This document shows positions 13,067-22,410 of a stretch of DNA of 37,095 nucleotides, in pieces. The position numbers and the translations under genes are program-made. The first letter of the stretch is position 1. Every line of letters begins with the position of its first letter. The notes under the pieces were generated by a model. That model was given only the letters and a program-made list of their open reading frames with translations, was not told the origin of the DNA and made no database searches. Source of the stretch: Pseudomonadota bacterium (GTDB lineage Bacteria; Desulfobacterota; Syntrophorhabdia; Syntrophorhabdales; Syntrophorhabdaceae); NCBI GenBank assembly GCA_026388315.1, contig JAPLKA010000046.1, positions 1 to 37,095 on the forward strand, written 5' to 3'.

Positions 13067-14689
13067 TTATAAATCTATCACCTTCGCCTCGATCATGCCG
13101 TCGATCTTCAGTATCTCCTCAAGGACGTCTTTCCCGATGGGGTCATCAACGGAAACAAAGGCAACTTCTTCCCCGCTCTTGTGTCGTGATACACCAAAAC
13201 CGGCAATATTTATACTATGGCCTCCAAGTATGGTTCCCACTTTTCCGATAATCCCCGGCCTGTCAAAGATTTTAAAATGGAGGAAGGTTCCTTCTGGGAT
13301 TATGTCCAGGTGGAAACGATCCAGAAGCACTATTCTCCCCATTTTATCGGAAAATACTGTTCCTGCAATACCCATTTCTCCCTGATCCGTCTTCAGGGTA
13401 AATATGATGAGATCATTGAACTTGTCAAACTGGGCCGTTTTCGTCTCTTCCACAATAATATTTCTGTCTTTTGCTATATACGGTGCATTGATAAACGTTA
13501 CAGATTCCTGGAGGCTCACATTGAGAAAGCCCTTTAACCCTGCAATGGTAAAGGGCTGGTAGCTGAAAGGTACATCGAATTTTCGCTCGCAGAGGTCTTC
13601 TTCGAAGTTTTTCCCTACCATGACAATCTTGATCATCTCCGGCCTGCCCTTTGCTATCTGAGCGGCCAGTTTGCCCATCTTTTCAGTAAGATTGAAGTAA
13701 AGTTGGAGATTGTCCGGGAGCTGAGATTTTATAAAGGGGATGTTTATTGCATTGAGATATGGCCTGTCGTTCAGCGCATTTGCAACCTGTTCGGCAATAA
13801 TGACAGAGACCGCTTCCTGTCCTTCCATTGTATTGGCCCCGATATGAGGTGTTGCAAAAACATTTTCAAGTTCAAGCAATTTATTGCTCTCGGGGGGCTC
13901 CTTTTCAAAAACATCCACACCGGCAGCAAATACCTTCCCTGATTTGAGGGCATTGTACAAATCGTCCTCGTTTACAATGCCTCCTCTCGCACAGTTCACA
14001 AAGATCACATTGTCTTTCATCAATCCCATTTCTTTTGCGGCAATCATGTTCTTTGTGGTGGCTGTTAAAGGGGTATGAAAGGTAATAACGTTTACCTCTC
14101 TGAGGAGGTCTTCAAGCTTGTCATACAATATTACTCCGAGGGAGTCTGCCTTGCTCTTTTTAATATAAGGATCGTAGGCTATAACCTTCATTCCGAAGCT
14201 TTTTGCCCGTATGGCGACATTACTCCCTATTCTGCCGAGTCCCACAATACCAAGTGTTTTGTTATGAAGCTCGATACCCAGGAACTTTTTCCTGTCCCAT
14301 TTTCCTGCCTTTAATGAGTCATTCGCTAAGGGTATCTTCCGCGCAGCAGCAAGCATGATCCCGATGGTAAGTTCTGTTGCAGCAAGGGTATTCCCTGTAG
14401 GGGCATTCATGACAATTATCCCCTTCTTGCTTGCCGCTTCTATGTTTATATTATCGACGCCAACCCCGGCACGCCCTATGATTTTAAGCTTTCCCGGGTT
14501 TTCAATCAAACTTGCAGGGATATTGGTACCACTCCGTGTAATAATAGCATCATATTCACCGATTATTTTCTTTAACTCTTCATTCTTAATGCCCGCCCGT
14601 ATATCAACTTCAATGTTTCCTTCGCGGGACAGGATATCAATTCCTTCTTCTGAAATGTTGTCTGTAACAAGAACCTTAAATCTTTCCAT
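13067..14689 (-). CDS. serA: D-3-phosphoglycerate dehydrogenase
   Basis: 540 residues, the long SerA type. Oxidises 3-phosphoglycerate to 3-phosphohydroxypyruvate, the first step of serine synthesis, in the cytosol. The D-isomer dehydrogenase domain (1–315) contains the Rossmann motif GLGRIG (residues about 150–155), the catalytic Arg in NCARGGIV and the catalytic His in ATPHIGANT. An intervening domain (about 320–455) and a C-terminal ACT domain (about 465–540, from FLHFKIFDRPGIIGKVG) follow; ACT domains commonly mediate serine feedback. SD GAGG 7 nt before the ATG. Apparently a single-gene unit. Confidence 0.96.
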   Translation of the reverse strand: MERFKVLVTDNISEEGIDILSREGNIEVDIRAGIKNEELKKIIGEYDAIITRSGTNIPASLIENPGKLKIIGRAGVGVDNINIEAASKKGIIVMNAPTGNTLAATELTIGIMLAAARKIPLANDSLKAGKWDRKKFLGIELHNKTLGIVGLGRIGSNVAIRAKSFGMKVIAYDPYIKKSKADSLGVILYDKLEDLLREVNVITFHTPLTATTKNMIAAKEMGLMKDNVIFVNCARGGIVNEDDLYNALKSGKVFAAGVDVFEKEPPESNKLLELENVFATPHIGANTMEGQEAVSVIIAEQVANALNDRPYLNAINIPFIKSQLPDNLQLYFNLTEKMGKLAAQIAKGRPEMIKIVMVGKNFEEDLCERKFDVPFSYQPFTIAGLKGFLNVSLQESVTFINAPYIAKDRNIIVEETKTAQFDKFNDLIIFTLKTDQGEMGIAGTVFSDKMGRIVLLDRFHLDIIPEGTFLHFKIFDRPGIIGKVGTILGGHSINIAGFGVSRHKSGEEVAFVSVDDPIGKDVLEEILKIDGMIEAKVIDL

Positions 14690-14852
14690 AGCAAAACCTC
14701 TTCCCGTTAAAATAACTGCTTAAAAATACACTATTTAATGCTTTTAAAGAATATCATTCAAAGGCTGAAAAATCAAGGCCGTGCACTTGTTCACTACATA
14801 TGATACAAAACGGGGGAAGCATGCCCCCGCGTACCCATACCGACAACCTTTT

Positions 14853-14896
14853 TTAAAAACAAAAAATGCCCCGGATGGCATTCACCTGGGGCATTT
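14853..14896 (-). terminator. Intrinsic terminator of the dehydratase operon
   Basis: On the minus strand AAATGCCCC (14896–14888) pairs with GGGGCATTT (14872–14864), a 9-bp stem, followed by TTTTGTTTTT. It lies about 22 nt beyond the stop at 14919. Confidence 0.85.
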
Positions 14897-14918
14897 ATGA
14901 TGTTCTTAACTTATTCTA

Positions 14919-16145
14919 TTATGCTGTTTTGGCCTGAAGCCTGTCCAATGTCTCGAAATATGCCTCGATTCTTGTCCTGACCTGGGATTCAGCATAGAAT
15001 CTCTGGTCACCCATATCGCTTTCGAATACGAGGGCAGGAATGCCTGTCTTCTTCGTAAGGATATCCTTCAGGGTAGGCACTGCAAAAGAAACGGCCTTGC
15101 AGCTTCTGTTCATAAACATGATCATGCTGTTCATGGAATATCTCTTGAAGAGATCCATTGCCATATCCACCCTGTCTTCAATAGTAGAGTTTGAAAATCT
15201 CGATACATAGTTCTCGGCAAGGGTTACAAGAGGATCCTTGTCAAGATCGAACTCGAAGCTCCAGGCGTGTACATAGAGCGATGTGAGGATCACGCCGCCG
15301 TAAGAACCGAGCAGCTTTGCATGGTCACTGAATTTGAACCATACAGGAAGGTTTTCCCAGTAGAGACGGTACTTTTCCTTTTCTTTAGGAAGCACGCCAA
15401 TCCCCTGGTCGACCTTTGCCTGAATCTCATCGCAGAGGGTCTGATAATAGTCAACACACTCCTGTGTGCCTCTTCTGTACACGGCAATAGCCATGCCGAT
15501 GAGTTCATCGAAGATGCTGATCGGTGACGGCTTGTACTGCGCCATGTCGAGGAATTTTTTATAGAGGATACTTGATTGGGCTGAATACTTCATGACCTCT
15601 CTGAGCCGGTCATAGTCAAATTTCTTTTTCGTTATCTCTTCGAGGAAACTGATCAGCTCTTTGAGTTGAAGGACACAGTATTTCACAATTTCTTCCCGTG
15701 CCTTCTTATCCATTATGTGTTCAGGGGTATCAAAGACAAAAACCGGCAGGTTTCCTTTTCTCGCCAGCACCTGGAACCACTTCGTCAATGTAAAGCACTG
15801 GGCATTGCATGCAAGAAAAAAGTCAGGTTCAGGAATACCTTTAGTGACTGTTATCCCTGATTTTCTATATGCCATATCGCTTCGCGCATATGCGCATAAA
15901 TGGCTGGTATATCCCATATTTTCCGTTATGCTGCAAAGCTCGGCGCCCTTTTTGGCAGTCAGATTTGCCACAGCATGGTTTTCCGGGTAAATCGGAACAA
16001 TGTCATGGGCAACAAAGATTTCAACAGGTGATATAGCCGTTGAATAACCAATCAGCTTACCGAGTTCATGGGCATGAAATGCCTCATCCATATATTCGTC
16101 GGTAATCTTTTTCGATAATTGTTTTGAAGTCAATTTTTCGCTCAT
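14919..16145 (-). CDS. 2-hydroxyacyl-CoA dehydratase / BcrB-like subunit
   Basis: 408 residues of the HGD-D family (HgdB, BcrB). These subunits bind a [4Fe-4S] cluster and the CoA substrate, and either dehydrate 2-hydroxyacyl-CoA or reduce aromatic acyl-CoA. Family features: GYSTAISPVEIFVAHDIVP (33–51) near the N-terminus, ACNAQCFTLTKWFQVLA (about 111–127) with two Cys, and the C-terminal Cys in FMNRSCKAVSF, followed by GIPALVFESDMGDQR. The start overlaps the stop of the upstream subunit (ATGA), so the two are translationally coupled. The ATP-driven activase (HgdC/BcrA-D type) that these enzymes need is not in the window. Substrate cannot be read from sequence. Confidence 0.85.
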   Translation of the reverse strand: MSEKLTSKQLSKKITDEYMDEAFHAHELGKLIGYSTAISPVEIFVAHDIVPIYPENHAVANLTAKKGAELCSITENMGYTSHLCAYARSDMAYRKSGITVTKGIPEPDFFLACNAQCFTLTKWFQVLARKGNLPVFVFDTPEHIMDKKAREEIVKYCVLQLKELISFLEEITKKKFDYDRLREVMKYSAQSSILYKKFLDMAQYKPSPISIFDELIGMAIAVYRRGTQECVDYYQTLCDEIQAKVDQGIGVLPKEKEKYRLYWENLPVWFKFSDHAKLLGSYGGVILTSLYVHAWSFEFDLDKDPLVTLAENYVSRFSNSTIEDRVDMAMDLFKRYSMNSMIMFMNRSCKAVSFAVPTLKDILTKKTGIPALVFESDMGDQRFYAESQVRTRIEAYFETLDRLQAKTA

Positions 16146-17275
16146 AAGGTGCCCCCTTTCAAGGATTCAAAGAATGCTTGCAGCCTCGTTCTTACATGGG
16201 AGAGAGACAATGTCTGGTATTCGGTATCCAGGGTATGCATTGGTATCCCTTCCGCCTTGATCATCGCCTTGAGGTCAGGCAGGTCATACTCCTGAGATTC
16301 GCAAAATTCTATGTGAACGTAGATAACCGCTTTTGCATTTGTTTCTTTGTAAAGCGCTTTCACTTCTTCAAAGTTCTTATATACATTGTCATGTATCGGT
16401 GTGAAAAAACCCCTCTTGAAATGCCTTTCCGTGAGGGCATCAATAGGATTCGCGTTGGCAGAGACAACGCCCTGGATGTATCTTGTTCCTACGAGAAGCG
16501 TGTCACCAACAATGTTGAGCTTTATCTCGTCAAAAAGATCATATATTTCAGGAGGATCGCAGGTAATTCCCACAAGAACAACGTCGGTATAGCCCTTTCC
16601 ATTCTCAGTCTTCAGGCTGTCTTTGATCTTCCTAAGGCTCTTATTGAATTCTACCTTATCGACCTGCTGGGACAACTTCATCATTGCGAAAAACTCTTTA
16701 TTAGTCAGAGCAGCAGGATTTTTCTTCTTTATTTCATAAATCTCTTTAAGAAGGGCCTTGTTTTCATTATGCACCTTTATGGCCTCATTTAAGTCAGCAT
16801 CTGTTATCTTTTTGCCTGACCACTTCGTGAGTGAAGCCATTACCCTCTCAATTTCTTCCTTCACCCAGTAACGGGCACTTGGCCTGTCTGCCTGGCGCGG
16901 CGCAAGGTAACTTTCTACATATTTATCCGGAAAGTTTATTCGCCATATGTCTGACAGATGCTGAGTGGTATCGCATACTTGGGGCAGAACAAAACCATCA
17001 AAAAGATCTCCTTCATAACTCAAGACAAGCTCAAGATTACTCCTTGCCAATGAGCATGCATTATCCGGTAAATGGCTGGGGGCTTTTTTTAAAGGTTTGT
17101 TTGTTCCCATGAGTGTAACCGGAAGAAAGCCGAAGGCATAAATCACTTCCTCCGGAACATCAGCAAACGTGCTTCCTACCGCCTTCTTCCCTGTATCCTT
17201 GATCCATTGCCTTATAGACGGATATGGGTCTTTGGCATAGTCTACAACTTCTTTAAGGCTTAGGTTGTCCCACAT
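16142..17275 (-). CDS. 2-hydroxyacyl-CoA dehydratase / BcrC-like subunit
   Basis: 377 residues, partner of the downstream subunit and the same HGD-D fold. Seen: the N-terminal PEEVIYAFGFLPVTLMG (41–57), a Cys in NACSLARSNLELVL, LPQVCDTTQHLSDIW, the substrate-domain VLVGITCDPPEIYDLFDE, and the C-terminal YVHIEFCESQEYDLPDLK, matching the Cys positions usual for cluster ligands in the family. The length suits BcrC/HgdA-like subunits. First gene of a two-gene operon with a near-consensus promoter at 17309–17338 and a terminator after the second gene. SD GGAGG lies about 5 nt before the ATG. Confidence 0.85.
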   Translation of the reverse strand: MWDNLSLKEVVDYAKDPYPSIRQWIKDTGKKAVGSTFADVPEEVIYAFGFLPVTLMGTNKPLKKAPSHLPDNACSLARSNLELVLSYEGDLFDGFVLPQVCDTTQHLSDIWRINFPDKYVESYLAPRQADRPSARYWVKEEIERVMASLTKWSGKKITDADLNEAIKVHNENKALLKEIYEIKKKNPAALTNKEFFAMMKLSQQVDKVEFNKSLRKIKDSLKTENGKGYTDVVLVGITCDPPEIYDLFDEIKLNIVGDTLLVGTRYIQGVVSANANPIDALTERHFKRGFFTPIHDNVYKNFEEVKALYKETNAKAVIYVHIEFCESQEYDLPDLKAMIKAEGIPMHTLDTEYQTLSLSHVRTRLQAFFESLKGGTL

Positions 17276-17308
17276 AAGTCCTCCAAGTTATAATGAAAAA
17301 TTTCACAT

Positions 17309-17338
17309 ATTATAAGAAATCCATTTTCTCTTTGTCAA
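17309..17338 (-). promoter_or_regulatory. Strong promoter of the dehydratase operon
   Basis: Minus strand −35 TTGACA (17333–17338), 18-nt spacer, −10 TATAAT (17309–17314). Both hexamers are consensus. About 28 nt of leader precede the ATG at 17275. Confidence 0.85.
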
Positions 17339-17456
17339 GGATTCAATTTGTTTTGAATGGGAACAACCGGCTATGAGCAATCAGCCATTAGTCATTAGAA
17401 AAACACAAAAGCAAAAAAACTAATAGCCAAGAGCTAATAACTGTTGCTAAGGGGAA

Positions 17457-17484
17457 TTTACTTGATTATTTGGAAAAATATAAT
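17457..17484 (+). promoter_or_regulatory. Possible promoter of xerC-hslVU
   Basis: −10 TATAAT (17479–17484) with a weak −35 TTTACT (17457–17462) at 16 nt. The leader would be very short, 14 nt from the end of the −10 to the ATG. Confidence 0.4.
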
Positions 17485-17498
17485 AAAATAATACTGTT

Positions 17499-18392
17499 AT
17501 GGATAAACACAGGGTAAGGGCTATTGCAAAAGAATTTTACAAATATTTAGAACTCGAAAGAGGGGCCTCATATAATACCCAGAGGGCATATAAGGGGGAC
17601 ATAGAAGATTTTATAGATTTTATTGAGAAAAGCTCATATGAGGTGGTAGACCATCACGCTATCAGGGCATATATTGTGAATGTCTATAAAAATATGAAAA
17701 AATCTTCACTGTCCAGGAAGGTTTCTTCGATAAAGGTGTTTTTCAGGTTCATGAAGAAGAAGGGATACATTGAAGAAAACACAGCCCTGGTAATTAAGAA
17801 CCCGAGAATTGAAAAACATCTCCCTAAATTTTATACGATTGATGAAATGTTTCACTTTCTCGACTACCTCCCCAAAGAAGGCTGGTTGAATATTCGGAAC
17901 CGCGCAATTTTTGAACTCATGTATTCGACTGGCATGAGGGCACAGGAAGCGCTCAACGTGAATGTAGAAGACCTCCATCTGGATGGGATGTGGGTTAAGG
18001 CGAAAGGGAAAGGCGGCAAAGAAAGAATACTCCCCTTTGGAGATAAGGCAAAACTTGCAATTGAGGAGTATTTAGGCTTAATAAGAATAAGAACAGCGGG
18101 GAAACAGGCATCAAAAGGTCCTCTCTTTGTAAACGCACATGGAACACGATTATCATACAGGGGGCTCCTGAAAATCATGAAGAAACATCAAATCAAAGCC
18201 CACCTCTTTAAAGATCTTGCGCTCCACGGCATAAGGCATTCTTTTGCCACGCATATGCTGGACAGTGGAGCAGATCTGCGAAGCATTCAGGAATTGCTTG
18301 GTCATTCAAAACTCTCAACAACACAAAAATATACCCACATCTCCATGGATAAATTGATGGAGATATACGACAAATCTCATCCGAGAAGGTAA
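17499..18392 (+). CDS. xerC: Tyrosine recombinase XerC
   Basis: 297 residues, the usual XerC size. With XerD it resolves chromosome dimers at dif. The N-terminal SAM-like domain (YLELERGASYNTQRAYKGD, residues 15–33) is followed by the catalytic domain: Arg in STGMRAQEAL, Lys in KGKGGKERILP, H-x-x-R in LHGIRHSFATH, LLGHSKLSTTQ and the nucleophile Tyr in KYTHIS. It lacks the IntI-specific insertion, in contrast with the integrase at 8311. First of the xerC-hslV-hslU run, an order seen in many deltaproteobacteria and, as xerC-clpQ-clpY, in Firmicutes. The start has little Shine–Dalgarno; a TATAAT at 17479–17484 is close upstream. Confidence 0.93.
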   Translation: MDKHRVRAIAKEFYKYLELERGASYNTQRAYKGDIEDFIDFIEKSSYEVVDHHAIRAYIVNVYKNMKKSSLSRKVSSIKVFFRFMKKKGYIEENTALVIKNPRIEKHLPKFYTIDEMFHFLDYLPKEGWLNIRNRAIFELMYSTGMRAQEALNVNVEDLHLDGMWVKAKGKGGKERILPFGDKAKLAIEEYLGLIRIRTAGKQASKGPLFVNAHGTRLSYRGLLKIMKKHQIKAHLFKDLALHGIRHSFATHMLDSGADLRSIQELLGHSKLSTTQKYTHISMDKLMEIYDKSHPRR

Positions 18393-18395
18393 AAA

Positions 18396-18920
18396 ATGGA
18401 AGCAACAACAGTAATCTGTGTAAGACACAAGGGAAGGATTTCTATTGGCGGCGACGGGCAGGTCACCATGCATACAACAGTCATAAAACATACGGCAAAG
18501 AAGGTGAGGAAATTGTTCAAAGACCGTTGTCTTGCCGGCTTTGCCGGTGCAACAGCAGATGCCTTTACCCTTTTTGAAAGGTTTGAGAAAAAGCTCGAGC
18601 AATATAACGGGAACATAACAAGGGCCTCCGTTGAACTTGCAAAAGACTGGCGAACCGACCGTTCATTAAGAAGGCTTGAGGCGTTAATGATCGTGGCCGA
18701 CCTGGAGCATACATTCATACTCTCCGGAACCGGTGACGTCGTAGAACCTGACGATGGCGTAGCAGCTATAGGCTCCGGAGGCGCTTATGCACAGGCTGCT
18801 GCAAAAGCGCTTGTTAAATATACCGACATGGCTGCTCCTGAAATTGTACGGGAATCCATGTTGATTGCCTCCGAGATATGTATTTATACAAACGACAGGA
18901 TCATCATAGAGGAGCTGTAA
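18396..18920 (+). CDS. hslV: ATP-dependent protease subunit HslV
   Basis: 174 residues, standard length. The peptidase of the HslUV complex, a two-ring proteasome-like assembly that degrades misfolded and regulatory proteins. The N-terminus METT-like ([13 protein letters not shown]) supplies the catalytic threonine after processing; GGDGQVTM and [14 protein letters not shown] are typical. Starts 3 nt after xerC and ends directly against hslU (the TAA is followed by its ATG), so translation is probably coupled. Confidence 0.97.
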   Translation: MEATTVICVRHKGRISIGGDGQVTMHTTVIKHTAKKVRKLFKDRCLAGFAGATADAFTLFERFEKKLEQYNGNITRASVELAKDWRTDRSLRRLEALMIVADLEHTFILSGTGDVVEPDDGVAAIGSGGAYAQAAAKALVKYTDMAAPEIVRESMLIASEICIYTNDRIIIEEL

Positions 18921-20255
18921 ATGAAAATATTGACACCCAGAGAGATTATGGAAGAATTGAACCGGTATATTATCGGCCAGGAAAAGGCAAAAAAAGCCGT
19001 CTCCATAGCCTTACGAAACAGATGGAGAAGGCAGATGATACCAAAAGAACTGAGGGACGAAGTAGCTCCAAAGAATATCATTATGATAGGACCCACAGGG
19101 GTCGGTAAAACAGAGATAGCGAGACGTCTTGCCAAACTGGCAAATTCACCATTTTTGAAGATAGAAGCCACAAAATTTACCGAGGTGGGCTATGTAGGAA
19201 GAGATGTGGAATCCATGATAAGGGATCTCACAGAACTCTCTGTAAATATGGTAAAAAAGGAAGAGCAGGAATCGGTGAAAGAAAAAGCAACTGTTATGGC
19301 AGAAGAGAGGATACTGGATATCCTGCTTCCAGTACCGAGAAAGACAGCCGAACTTCAGAACAATCATGAAGCAGAAGACCTTTCAAGGGAAAAGATAAGG
19401 ACACGCTTCAGAGATGGAAAATTGAACGAAAGGCTGGTGGAACTGGATATGCCGGACAGGGCATCGCCTATAATTGAGGTCTTTTCAGCCCAGGGCATGG
19501 AAGAGATGGACATGCAGATAAGGGATTTGTTCGGCAATATCCTGCCCAAAAAAACAAAAAAGAGGAAGATAAAGGTAAAAGATGCCTATGATCACCTCAT
19601 CCAGGAAGAATCAAAAAAGCTCATCGATATGGATAAGGTAGTGAAGGATGCCATTGAGAGGATTGAACAATCGGGCATCATATTCCTCGATGAAATCGAC
19701 AAAATAGCAAGCAGGGACCAGATGCACGGCCCGGACGTATCAAGGGAAGGTGTGCAGAGGGATATACTCCCAATCGTTGAAGGAACAACGGTCACCACAA
19801 AATACGGCATGGTAAAGACAGACCATATACTCTTCATTGCTGCAGGCGCTTTCCATATGTCAAAACCTTCTGATCTGATTCCGGAATTACAGGGAAGATT
19901 CCCCATAAGAGTTAATCTTGACCCGTTGACAAAGGAGGACTTTTACAGAATTATTACTGAACCTGACAATGCACTCCTTAAACAGTACAGGGCTCTTCTC
20001 AATACAGAAGATATTAAGCTTGAATTTGAAAAAGAAGCGATTGAAGAGATAACGGACATTGCGCAGAAGATCAATGAGATGACAGAAAATATAGGGGCAA
20101 GACGTCTTTATACGGTAATGGAAAAATTACTTGAGGATATTTCTTATTCCGCCCCGGATATGAAGGAAAAAGAAATAACTATAACAAGGGAATATGTCCT
20201 CGAAAAACTCGGAGAATTTCTGGAGAGAGAGGACTTGAGCAGATACATATTATAA
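18921..20255 (+). CDS. hslU: HslU, ATPase subunit of the HslUV protease
   Basis: 444 residues, normal for HslU. AAA+ unfoldase that feeds HslV. Walker [10 protein letters not shown] (about 53–61), Walker [11 protein letters not shown] (about 253–262), the pore motif GYVGRDVE (about 88–95), the I-domain between about 105 and 240, and the C-terminal LSRYIL that inserts into HslV. The order hslV-hslU with zero spacing matches stoichiometric production. Confidence 0.98.
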   Translation: MKILTPREIMEELNRYIIGQEKAKKAVSIALRNRWRRQMIPKELRDEVAPKNIIMIGPTGVGKTEIARRLAKLANSPFLKIEATKFTEVGYVGRDVESMIRDLTELSVNMVKKEEQESVKEKATVMAEERILDILLPVPRKTAELQNNHEAEDLSREKIRTRFRDGKLNERLVELDMPDRASPIIEVFSAQGMEEMDMQIRDLFGNILPKKTKKRKIKVKDAYDHLIQEESKKLIDMDKVVKDAIERIEQSGIIFLDEIDKIASRDQMHGPDVSREGVQRDILPIVEGTTVTTKYGMVKTDHILFIAAGAFHMSKPSDLIPELQGRFPIRVNLDPLTKEDFYRIITEPDNALLKQYRALLNTEDIKLEFEKEAIEEITDIAQKINEMTENIGARRLYTVMEKLLEDISYSAPDMKEKEITITREYVLEKLGEFLEREDLSRYIL

Positions 20256-20313
20256 AAACAATGTTAAGTTATGAGTTACGAGTGATGAGTAAAATGCCTT
20301 GAAAGGAAAAAAG

Positions 20314-21156
20314 ATGAGCGAGAAAATAAAGACGTTACTTGAGGCGCTGCCTTACATAAAAAAATTCTTCGGTACCACCTTTGTAATCAAATACGGAGGC
20401 GCTGCTATGGAGGAAGAGCATCTTAAAAAGGAATTCGCAAAAGATGTGGCCCTCCTGAAGTATGTGGGGATCAATCCTGTTGTCGTACACGGAGGCGGCC
20501 CAAAAATTGGAAGGCTCCTTAAGGAATTGAAGATACCTACAAAGTTCGTAGATGGGCTCAGGGTTACAGACAAAAAAACCCTTGAAGTGGTGGAAATGGT
20601 GCTTTCAGGCAGTATCAACAAGGAAATAGTAAAGAATATCAATGACATGGGAGGAAAGGCCATCGGTCTTTCCGGAAAAGACGGGAGACTTCTCGTTGCC
20701 AAGAAGATGGAAGGCAAAGATATCGGCCTGGTCGGAGAAATAGTCAACGTAGATATTGCAATCATTAAAGATATTAACAGGCACGGGTATATCCCTGTTA
20801 TAGCCCCTCTTGCGGATGGCGTTGATGGCAACTCATACAATATCAATGCCGATACAGCCGCCGGGAGCATTGCCAAAGCTTTATCGGCAGAAAAGCTGAT
20901 ACTCCTGACAGACGTGGAGGGGGTTCTCGATAATGAAGAGAAACTTTTGTCATCCCTGAAAAAATCTGAAATTGGTACACTTGTTAAAAATAAAACAATT
21001 TCCGGTGGTATGATCCCCAAGGTGGATTGTTGCCTCGATGCGCTCGAAGGCGGTGTAAAGGAAACACACATTATCAATGGAAAAATCCCCCACGCTATTC
21101 TCCTTGAAATCTTCACTGATTCCGGTATAGGCACAAAAATCACGGGAGGCGCATAA
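20314..21156 (+). CDS. argB: Acetylglutamate kinase
   Basis: 280 residues from the ATG at 20314 (AAAGGA 6 nt upstream); the frame opens at a TTG at 20299, which is less likely. Phosphorylates N-acetylglutamate, step two of arginine synthesis. Seen: FVIKYGGAAM near the start, VVHGGGPKIG (nucleotide/substrate loop), and NADTAAGSIAKAL and LLTDVEGVL in the C-terminal half. First gene of the argB-argD-argF-argG run. The gap after hslU is only 58 nt and contains TTATGAGTTACGAGTGATGAG repeats, so read-through from hslU is possible. Confidence 0.97.
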   Translation: MSEKIKTLLEALPYIKKFFGTTFVIKYGGAAMEEEHLKKEFAKDVALLKYVGINPVVVHGGGPKIGRLLKELKIPTKFVDGLRVTDKKTLEVVEMVLSGSINKEIVKNINDMGGKAIGLSGKDGRLLVAKKMEGKDIGLVGEIVNVDIAIIKDINRHGYIPVIAPLADGVDGNSYNINADTAAGSIAKALSAEKLILLTDVEGVLDNEEKLLSSLKKSEIGTLVKNKTISGGMIPKVDCCLDALEGGVKETHIINGKIPHAILLEIFTDSGIGTKITGGA

Positions 21157-21157
21157 T

Positions 21158-22366
21158 ATGCAGGAGCAATGGATTAATTACGGGAAACAATATCTTGCAA
21201 ATACATACAACAGATTTCCCATTGTTATCACAAAGGGTGAAAGATGCTGGATATGGGACATGGACGGGAGGAGATACCTGGATTTTCTCTCAGGAATTGC
21301 GGTGTGCAACCTTGGTCACGCACAGAAAGATGTTGTGGAGAGCCTTACTGTCCAGGCTGGAAAACTCTTCCATATATCTAATCTCTTTTACATGGAACAA
21401 CAGATTAAGGCAGCAAAAATACTCGTTGAACATTCCTTCGGAGACAAGGTGTTTTTCTGCAACAGCGGGGCCGAGGCAAATGAGGCTGCCATAAAGCTTG
21501 CAAGAAGGTACTCATGGAAAAAATACGGTGCAGACCGTTATGAAATCATCTCCATGGAAAACTCTTTTCACGGGCGTACATTGGCCACACTTTCTGCAAC
21601 AGGACAGACAAAATTTCAGGAAGGTTTCTCGCCTCTCCTCAGCGGTTTTACGTATGTCCCGTTCAACGACATGGAAAGTTTAAAAAAAACTGTCAGCAAC
21701 AAAACATGCGCTGTCATTCTTGAACTGATTCAGGCAGAGGGCGGAGTCTATCTGGCGGACAAAAAGTATGTCAGAAAACTGAGGGAGTTTACGAAAGAGA
21801 AGGATATCCTTTTAATTCTCGATGAAGTCCAGACGGGCATCGGGAGAACCGGCAAGCTTTTTGCGTACGAGCATTACGATATAGAACCGGACATTATGAG
21901 TCTTGCGAAGGCATTGGGAAATGGATTTCCCGTAGGGGCAATAATCGGCAAGGATGATGTAATGCAGGCATTTGAACCTGGAACCCACGCATCCACTTTT
22001 GGCGGGAACCCCCTTGCCTCATCGGCCGTTATTGCCACCCTTAACACCATTACAGACGAAAACATTTTAAAAAATTGCATCAACTTAGGCATGTATCTGC
22101 ATAAAGGACTTCTGGCCCTCAAGGAAAAATATCCTTTTATCGTTGAAATCAGAGGTATCGGGCTTATCTGGGGCATCGAGTTATCAATAGACGGAGACCC
22201 TTTAGTAAAAGAGTTCTTGCAGGAAGGGGTCATAATAAACTGTACGAAGGGGAATATACTCAGGCTGGTTCCACCACTGATAATAAAGAATGAAGAAATT
22301 GATATTTTCCTTGAGATTGCAGACAGGATATTTGAAAGACATATAAAAGCAGTGAATAGTAGATAG
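21158..22366 (+). CDS. argD: Acetylornithine aminotransferase
   Basis: 402 residues, standard class-III PLP aminotransferase. Converts N-acetylglutamate semialdehyde to N-acetylornithine. Seen: FLSGIAVCNLGHAQ, the phosphate-loop FFCNSGAEANEAAIK, LILDEVQTGIGRTGK (PLP-binding Asp), LAKALGNGFPVGA (PLP-lysine) and THASTFGGNPLASSA. The ATG is 1 nt after the argB stop, with GGGAGG inside argB as ribosome site, indicating tight coupling. Confidence 0.97.
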   Translation: MQEQWINYGKQYLANTYNRFPIVITKGERCWIWDMDGRRYLDFLSGIAVCNLGHAQKDVVESLTVQAGKLFHISNLFYMEQQIKAAKILVEHSFGDKVFFCNSGAEANEAAIKLARRYSWKKYGADRYEIISMENSFHGRTLATLSATGQTKFQEGFSPLLSGFTYVPFNDMESLKKTVSNKTCAVILELIQAEGGVYLADKKYVRKLREFTKEKDILLILDEVQTGIGRTGKLFAYEHYDIEPDIMSLAKALGNGFPVGAIIGKDDVMQAFEPGTHASTFGGNPLASSAVIATLNTITDENILKNCINLGMYLHKGLLALKEKYPFIVEIRGIGLIWGIELSIDGDPLVKEFLQEGVIINCTKGNILRLVPPLIIKNEEIDIFLEIADRIFERHIKAVNSR

Positions 22367-22410
22367 CGAATACTAAAAATTAAATTAAATAACCATGAGG
22401 TGAAAAAAGG

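Noticed and set aside
20352-21143. 263-codon minus-strand frame opposite argB
   Set aside because: Low-complexity Ser/Ile-rich shadow of a confidently identified gene.
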